A stretch of 9,206 bases of DNA from positions 1 through 9,206 of the forward strand of contig JAURXG010000229.1 in assembly GCA_030654555.1 (NCBI GenBank), read 5' to 3'. Shown here in pieces: positions 5,929 through 9,206 of the stretch (position 1 is its first letter; each line of letters opens with the position of its first letter). Source of the DNA: Aquabacterium sp. (GTDB taxonomy: Bacteria; Pseudomonadota; Gammaproteobacteria; Burkholderiales; Burkholderiaceae_C). Made by a program: the position numbers and the translations under genes. The notes beneath the pieces are model-generated. The model was given only the letters and a program-made list of their open reading frames with translations, was not told the DNA's origin and did no database searches.

Positions 5929-6381
5929 ATGTTCGAAGTGCTGGTCTATCTCTACGAGAACTATTGGCGGCCCGACGCCTGCCCTGACCACGACCAGTTG
6001 ACGCGCAAACTCTCGGCCGTCGGCTTCGAAACCGACGAGATCCAGGAGGCGCTGAGCTGGCTCGATGGCCTGGCCGAAACCGCCCAGGCCTATGCCGCTG
6101 ACCAGGCGCCGGACAGCCTGCGCGTGTACTCCACCGCCGAGATCGATCGGCTGGGCGAGGACTCGATCGGCTTCGTCAGTTTTCTCGAATCGGCCGGCGT
6201 GCTGCCGCCCGCGATGCGCGAGATGGTGATCGACCGCGCCACCGCGGTGGGTGAATGCCCGCTGGCGCTGGAGGACCTGAAGGTCATCGTGCTGATGGTC
6301 TTCTGGAGCCTGGGCGAAGAGCCCGACGCGCTGATCCTCGACGAACTGTTCGTGGCACCGGAAGAGCGGTTGATCCACTGA
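5929..6381 (+). CDS. smg: Smg family protein (DUF494)
   Basis: This 150-residue protein has the length and sequence pattern of Smg/DUF494, a small cytoplasmic family often found next to dprA in beta- and gammaproteobacteria; its function is unknown. It begins MFEVLVYLYENYW, the characteristic family start. A helical, acidic region (FETDEIQEALSWLDGLAE) comes next, then RVYSTAEIDRLG, then FLESAGVLPPAMREMVIDRA, ending with LEDLKVIVLMVFWSLGEEPDALILDELF. No signal peptide, membrane segment or catalytic motif is evident. A GTG at 5878 in the same frame would add 17 residues, but that stretch contains the -10 box and is not part of the family. The gene lies 108 bases after dprA and is probably transcribed from its own promoter. 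It converges on the DUF1631 gene. Confidence 0.93.
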   Translation: MFEVLVYLYENYWRPDACPDHDQLTRKLSAVGFETDEIQEALSWLDGLAETAQAYAADQAPDSLRVYSTAEIDRLGEDSIGFVSFLESAGVLPPAMREMVIDRATAVGECPLALEDLKVIVLMVFWSLGEEPDALILDELFVAPEERLIH

Positions 6382-6407
6382 ACGCGGCGCGCCTTCAGCG
6401 CGCGTTT
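6382..6407. terminator. hairpin terminator between convergent smg and DUF1631 genes
   Basis: GCGCGC (6387-6392), loop CTTCA, GCGCGC (6398-6403), followed by GTTT. An alternative fold pairs AACGCG (6381-6386) with CGCGTT (6401-6406), extended inward by three pairs past a bulge. The near symmetry (AACGCG on one side, CGCGTTT on the other) would let it act in both directions. It fills the 30-base gap between the two stop codons. Confidence 0.6.
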
Positions 6408-6411
6408 CGGC

Positions 6412-8946
6412 TCAATTCATCAAGCGGGACGGATCGGCATCCAGCCGGGCCAGCGCGTTGCGCGTGGCCTTGACGGTGAGGGCCTCGTCCTGCGCGGGCA
6501 GCAGCAGCCCGGCCTGCAGGAACGCCGCCAGCCGCTGCTGCTGGAACAGCACGCAGCGCCCGGCCGGCGTGACGAACAGCGACAGCTGGCGGCGCATGCC
6601 ATGCCAGGCCAGTTGCACCGTCTCGTGGCGGCCGCGGTACTCCAGCGTGTACCAGCTGCCCACCAGCAGCTCACGCGCCCAGGACAGCATCGCAGCGGTC
6701 GGCAGGCTGCCACCGTCGGCCACCACCTCCAGCTCGGAGCTCTCGTGGCCCGACAGGTCGAGCACCAGCGATTCGTCGATCTCGATGGCCTCGGTGCCGG
6801 GCAGCAGTTCCTCGATCGACTCCAGCCGTTCCATCAGGTCCTGCAGGCGGTCGTTCGGGATCACCGCGGCCTTGGCGGTGAAGGCCGCCGCCAGCGCGTT
6901 GTTCAGCGCGTTGATGCGCTCTTCCTGGCGCTCTTGCGCCATGTTGGCCGAGGCCATGCCCTCGCGCAGGCGTTTGAGCAGCGGCGGCAGGCGGCGGATG
7001 ACCTCGGCGCGCTCCTCGCGCGTGACCTTGGCGCTGGCCGACCAGATCAGGTCGGCGGCGGCGCGCTTCATGGTCTTGGTCTCGGCACTCTGCCCGCCGT
7101 AACGCACCGCCGACGTGGCCAGCACGTCGGCCCAGACCTGGAACAGGAACTGGCGCACGCCCTCCTGCACCGGCACCTCGTTGAGCATGCGGCGCAGCTC
7201 GATGGTGTACTGGATCGCCAGCGTCTCGCGCTGCTCGACCTGCTGCGCCAGCGAGACGCCGCGCCGGCTGGCCTCGTTCTCGTTCTTGAAGTAGTGCTCG
7301 AGGAATTTCTCGAACTCGACCAGCACCGTCTGGAAGACGCGGCGGCCGGTGTCGGGGTAGGCCTCGACCACCTGCACCACGCGCTTGATCTCCTTCTCGA
7401 GCGCATCGCCGATGCTGCGGCTGGCGCTGTCCAGGCCCATCACGCATGCGCCCATGCGGTCGATCAGCCGGCGCGCCGGGTGGTCCAGCGTGGCGAAGAA
7501 GTCGGGCTCGCTGACCGCCACGCGCAGCACCGGCATCTGCAGCCGGGCGAACCACACCCGCATCGCGGCGGGGATGCGGTCTTCGGTGAGGATGCTCTGG
7601 AACATCATCGCCACGATCTCGATGGTGGCGCGCTCGGCCGGCGTGCTGGCGGCCTGCTTGAGCGCCTGCTTGCCCTGCTGCAGTTCCTCCAGCAGCATCG
7701 GCCCGGTGGCCACCGCCGTGGCCTGGGCCCCCGCCGACGCACCACCGGGCCCATAGCCCGGTGGTGGGGTGAAGCGCCGCCGCAGGTTCTGCTGGGCGTG
7801 GTTGATCGCCAGCGACAGCGCCTCGGTGACCGGGCGGGCGTTGGCGGTGTCCGAGAATCCCGGCAGATGCCGGCCCACCAGCCGATTGAGCCGCCCGAGC
7901 ACCGCCTCGGCATGGTCGCTGCCGCGGGGCAACGGCGCGGCGCGCGTCATCATGCGGGTTTCGTCACCCACCTGCGGGCTGCCAGCGCGGCCTCGCGGTG
8001 CGGGCGGGTTGCCACGCGCGGGCGCCTGCGGCGGCCAGGGTGCTTGCGCCGACGCCGCACCGGTGCCGGCCGCGCCGCGGTAACCGCCGCCGGGCGTGGC
8101 CCCCGCGTGCGGCATGGCCTGGTAGGCCGACGGGCCGGCCGGCGACCCATAACCCGATGCCGCCGCGCCCGGACCGGTGTCGCGTGATGAGCGCTGCCCC
8201 GCCTGGCTGGCGGCACCGCGCCCCGCGAGGCCGGCCGCAGGAGGGGCCGGCTGCGCGGGGCCTGGCGCGCCGGCGCCGTGGTTGCCGTCGACCGTGCGCC
8301 GGATGTAGGGCCGCAGGTCGACGTCCTGCATCACCCGGTGCTCGATCAGCCAGCGGTTGGCCTCGTGGTAGGCCTCTTCGGTCAGCGCGGCGAACTCGTC
8401 GTGCAGCATCGGCTGGGCTTCGCGCCAGTCGTCGGCCGACAGGCCGGCCGAGCGCCAGGCGTCCAGCACCACGCGCGCCAGGATGTGGGCGCGCAGCATG
8501 TCGTGGGTGTCGAGCTCGCCGCGGCGTTCGAGCATGGCCATGCGCGAGCGCAGGTCGCTGAACTCCCAGCCCGCCCGGTCCATGATCGCCAGTGCCAGCC
8601 GGGAAGTGAGGATCTCGCGCTCGATGACGTCGTTGTCCACCAGCGACAGGCCGCCGCTGCTGCCGGGCGGCGGCAGGTCGGACGGCTGCGACGCGGTGAC
8701 GCCGTGTTGCAGCACGTGGCGCAGGCCGGCGGCCAGCGCACCGTGCCAGGCGCCGGCGTGCTTGAGCAGGGCCTGCGTCAGATCGCGCCGCCGCTGCGCC
8801 ACGGCGTATTCGGCCGGCTTGTTCAGCAGCTCACGGGCCGCATTGCCGATGCGCGCCACCAGCCCGGGCAGGCCCTTGAGCAACTGGTCGACGTACAGCC
8901 GCCGCGCCTGGCTGGCGATCTGGGCGGATTCTGCGGCGGTCGCCAT
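6412..8946 (-). CDS. DUF1631 family protein, function unknown
   Basis: This 844-residue cytoplasmic-looking protein matches DUF1631, large proteins found mainly in beta- and gammaproteobacteria. No signal peptide or membrane segment is seen. The order is: a helical N-terminal part (1-220) containing LSLVDNDVIEREILTSRLA (100-118), a hallmark stretch; a long Gly/Ala/Pro linker (about 222-330); a helical core (345-720) with the strongly family-like VWFARLQMPVLRVAVSEPDFF (464-484) followed by HPARRLIDRMG (489-499); and a C-terminal beta-rich segment (about 755-805, LLVGSWYTLEYRGRHETVQLAW then LSLFVTPAGRCVLF). That last part looks like a small barrel, perhaps PilZ-like, but I see no RxxxR/DxSxxG pair, so c-di-GMP binding is not supported. 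The ATG at 8946 is 39 bases after secF and lacks a good Shine-Dalgarno. Co-transcription with secF is plausible. The complete, uninterrupted frame argues that it is functional. Confidence 0.85.
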   Translation of the reverse strand: MATAAESAQIASQARRLYVDQLLKGLPGLVARIGNAARELLNKPAEYAVAQRRRDLTQALLKHAGAWHGALAAGLRHVLQHGVTASQPSDLPPPGSSGGLSLVDNDVIEREILTSRLALAIMDRAGWEFSDLRSRMAMLERRGELDTHDMLRAHILARVVLDAWRSAGLSADDWREAQPMLHDEFAALTEEAYHEANRWLIEHRVMQDVDLRPYIRRTVDGNHGAGAPGPAQPAPPAAGLAGRGAASQAGQRSSRDTGPGAAASGYGSPAGPSAYQAMPHAGATPGGGYRGAAGTGAASAQAPWPPQAPARGNPPAPRGRAGSPQVGDETRMMTRAAPLPRGSDHAEAVLGRLNRLVGRHLPGFSDTANARPVTEALSLAINHAQQNLRRRFTPPPGYGPGGASAGAQATAVATGPMLLEELQQGKQALKQAASTPAERATIEIVAMMFQSILTEDRIPAAMRVWFARLQMPVLRVAVSEPDFFATLDHPARRLIDRMGACVMGLDSASRSIGDALEKEIKRVVQVVEAYPDTGRRVFQTVLVEFEKFLEHYFKNENEASRRGVSLAQQVEQRETLAIQYTIELRRMLNEVPVQEGVRQFLFQVWADVLATSAVRYGGQSAETKTMKRAAADLIWSASAKVTREERAEVIRRLPPLLKRLREGMASANMAQERQEERINALNNALAAAFTAKAAVIPNDRLQDLMERLESIEELLPGTEAIEIDESLVLDLSGHESSELEVVADGGSLPTAAMLSWARELLVGSWYTLEYRGRHETVQLAWHGMRRQLSLFVTPAGRCVLFQQQRLAAFLQAGLLLPAQDEALTVKATRNALARLDADPSRLMN

Positions 8947-8985
8947 GGCGCGTCAGGGGCGGTGGTGTGGGCTGGCCAAAGTGAT

Positions 8986-9206
8986 CTATACCACGGCGCC
9001 GGCGTTGGGGTCGTTGGGGTCGCCTTCCTTGCCGGTGGCCTTGATCAGGTCCTCGCGCTTGACCCCCAGCCACATCGCGATGGCCGCGGCCACGAACACC
9101 GACGAGTAAATGCCGAACAAAATGCCAATGGTCAGTGCCATGGCGAAGTAATGCAGGGTTTCACCGCCAAACAGCAGCATCGACAGCACCATCATCTGGG
9201 TAGATC
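8986..9206 (-). CDS. secF: SecF, protein-export membrane protein, 3' end only
   Basis: This is the last 73 codons of secF; the start lies beyond the right edge. SecF pairs with SecD to use the proton gradient to complete protein export through SecYEG. The visible part has the end of the SecF membrane domain: STQMMVLSMLLFGGETLHYF, then ALTIGILFGIYSSVFVAAAIAMWLGV, which covers the last two membrane helices with the conserved G-x-x-F-G-x-Y-S-S-V/I-F-V-A motif. A short soluble tail follows, KREDLIKATGKEGDPNDPNAGAVV. The tail contains a small DPN-DPN repeat, visible in the DNA as GACCCCAAC twice. The stop is TAG at 8988-8986. secD is expected further upstream, outside the window. Confidence 0.95.
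   Translation of the reverse strand, partial: STQMMVLSMLLFGGETLHYFAMALTIGILFGIYSSVFVAAAIAMWLGVKREDLIKATGKEGDPNDPNAGAVV

Noticed and set aside
4654..6378. A 574-codon open frame on the minus strand
   Set aside because: It is antisense to dprA and smg, runs through their intergenic region, and shows no domain.
6601..8187. A 528-codon open frame on the plus strand
   Set aside because: It lies wholly antisense to the DUF1631 gene and has the same biased, repetitive composition as other mirror frames; no recognisable domain or start signal.
1..9206. CRISPR arrays, insertion sequences, tRNA or rRNA genes, phage attachment sites
   Set aside because: No regularly spaced repeats, transposase motifs, terminal inverted repeats with duplications, or tRNA-like cloverleaf sequences were seen on either strand.

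Overview
The window is a GC-rich chromosomal segment with housekeeping gene content and no sign of mobile DNA. Protein sequences and gene order (def-fmt-htpX on one strand, a divergent LysM gene-dprA pair with smg next to it, and secF nearby) point to a betaproteobacterium of the order Burkholderiales, probably near the Rubrivivax/Leptothrix/Ideonella group. That placement comes from remembered family resemblance, not from a search.

Layout. The left edge holds the 3' end of a DUF4136 gene (+). It converges on a small lipoprotein gene (-), with a strong GC-only hairpin between them. Next, all on the minus strand, comes def-fmt-htpX: peptide deformylase and Met-tRNA formyltransferase are directly abutting and translationally coupled, and the membrane protease HtpX follows after a 92-base gap. 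That gap carries a heat-shock (sigma-32) type promoter candidate overlapped by an inverted repeat. Divergent from def, across a 262-base intergenic region, run a LysM protein that matches the type IV pilus secretin-anchoring protein TsaP and then dprA, 13 bases apart. smg (DUF494) follows on the plus strand, probably from its own promoter, whose -10 box lies so close to the ATG that the mRNA may be leaderless. smg converges on a large DUF1631 gene (-) with a hairpin terminator between them. Upstream of DUF1631 on the same strand lies the 3' end of secF, cut by the right edge.

How the genes fit together. Def and Fmt form the N-formylmethionine cycle: formylation of initiator Met-tRNA, then deformylation of new proteins. 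HtpX does membrane-protein quality control. TsaP and DprA may both serve natural transformation, TsaP by anchoring the pilus secretin and DprA by protecting incoming single-stranded DNA and loading RecA. SecF is part of the SecDF export motor. Smg, DUF1631 and the small lipoprotein have no settled function.

I did not find a convincing novel multi-gene system. The items most worth a second look are regulatory: the htpX promoter and inverted repeat, the possibly leaderless smg mRNA, and a 33-codon upstream ORF whose stop overlaps the tsaP start as ATGA.
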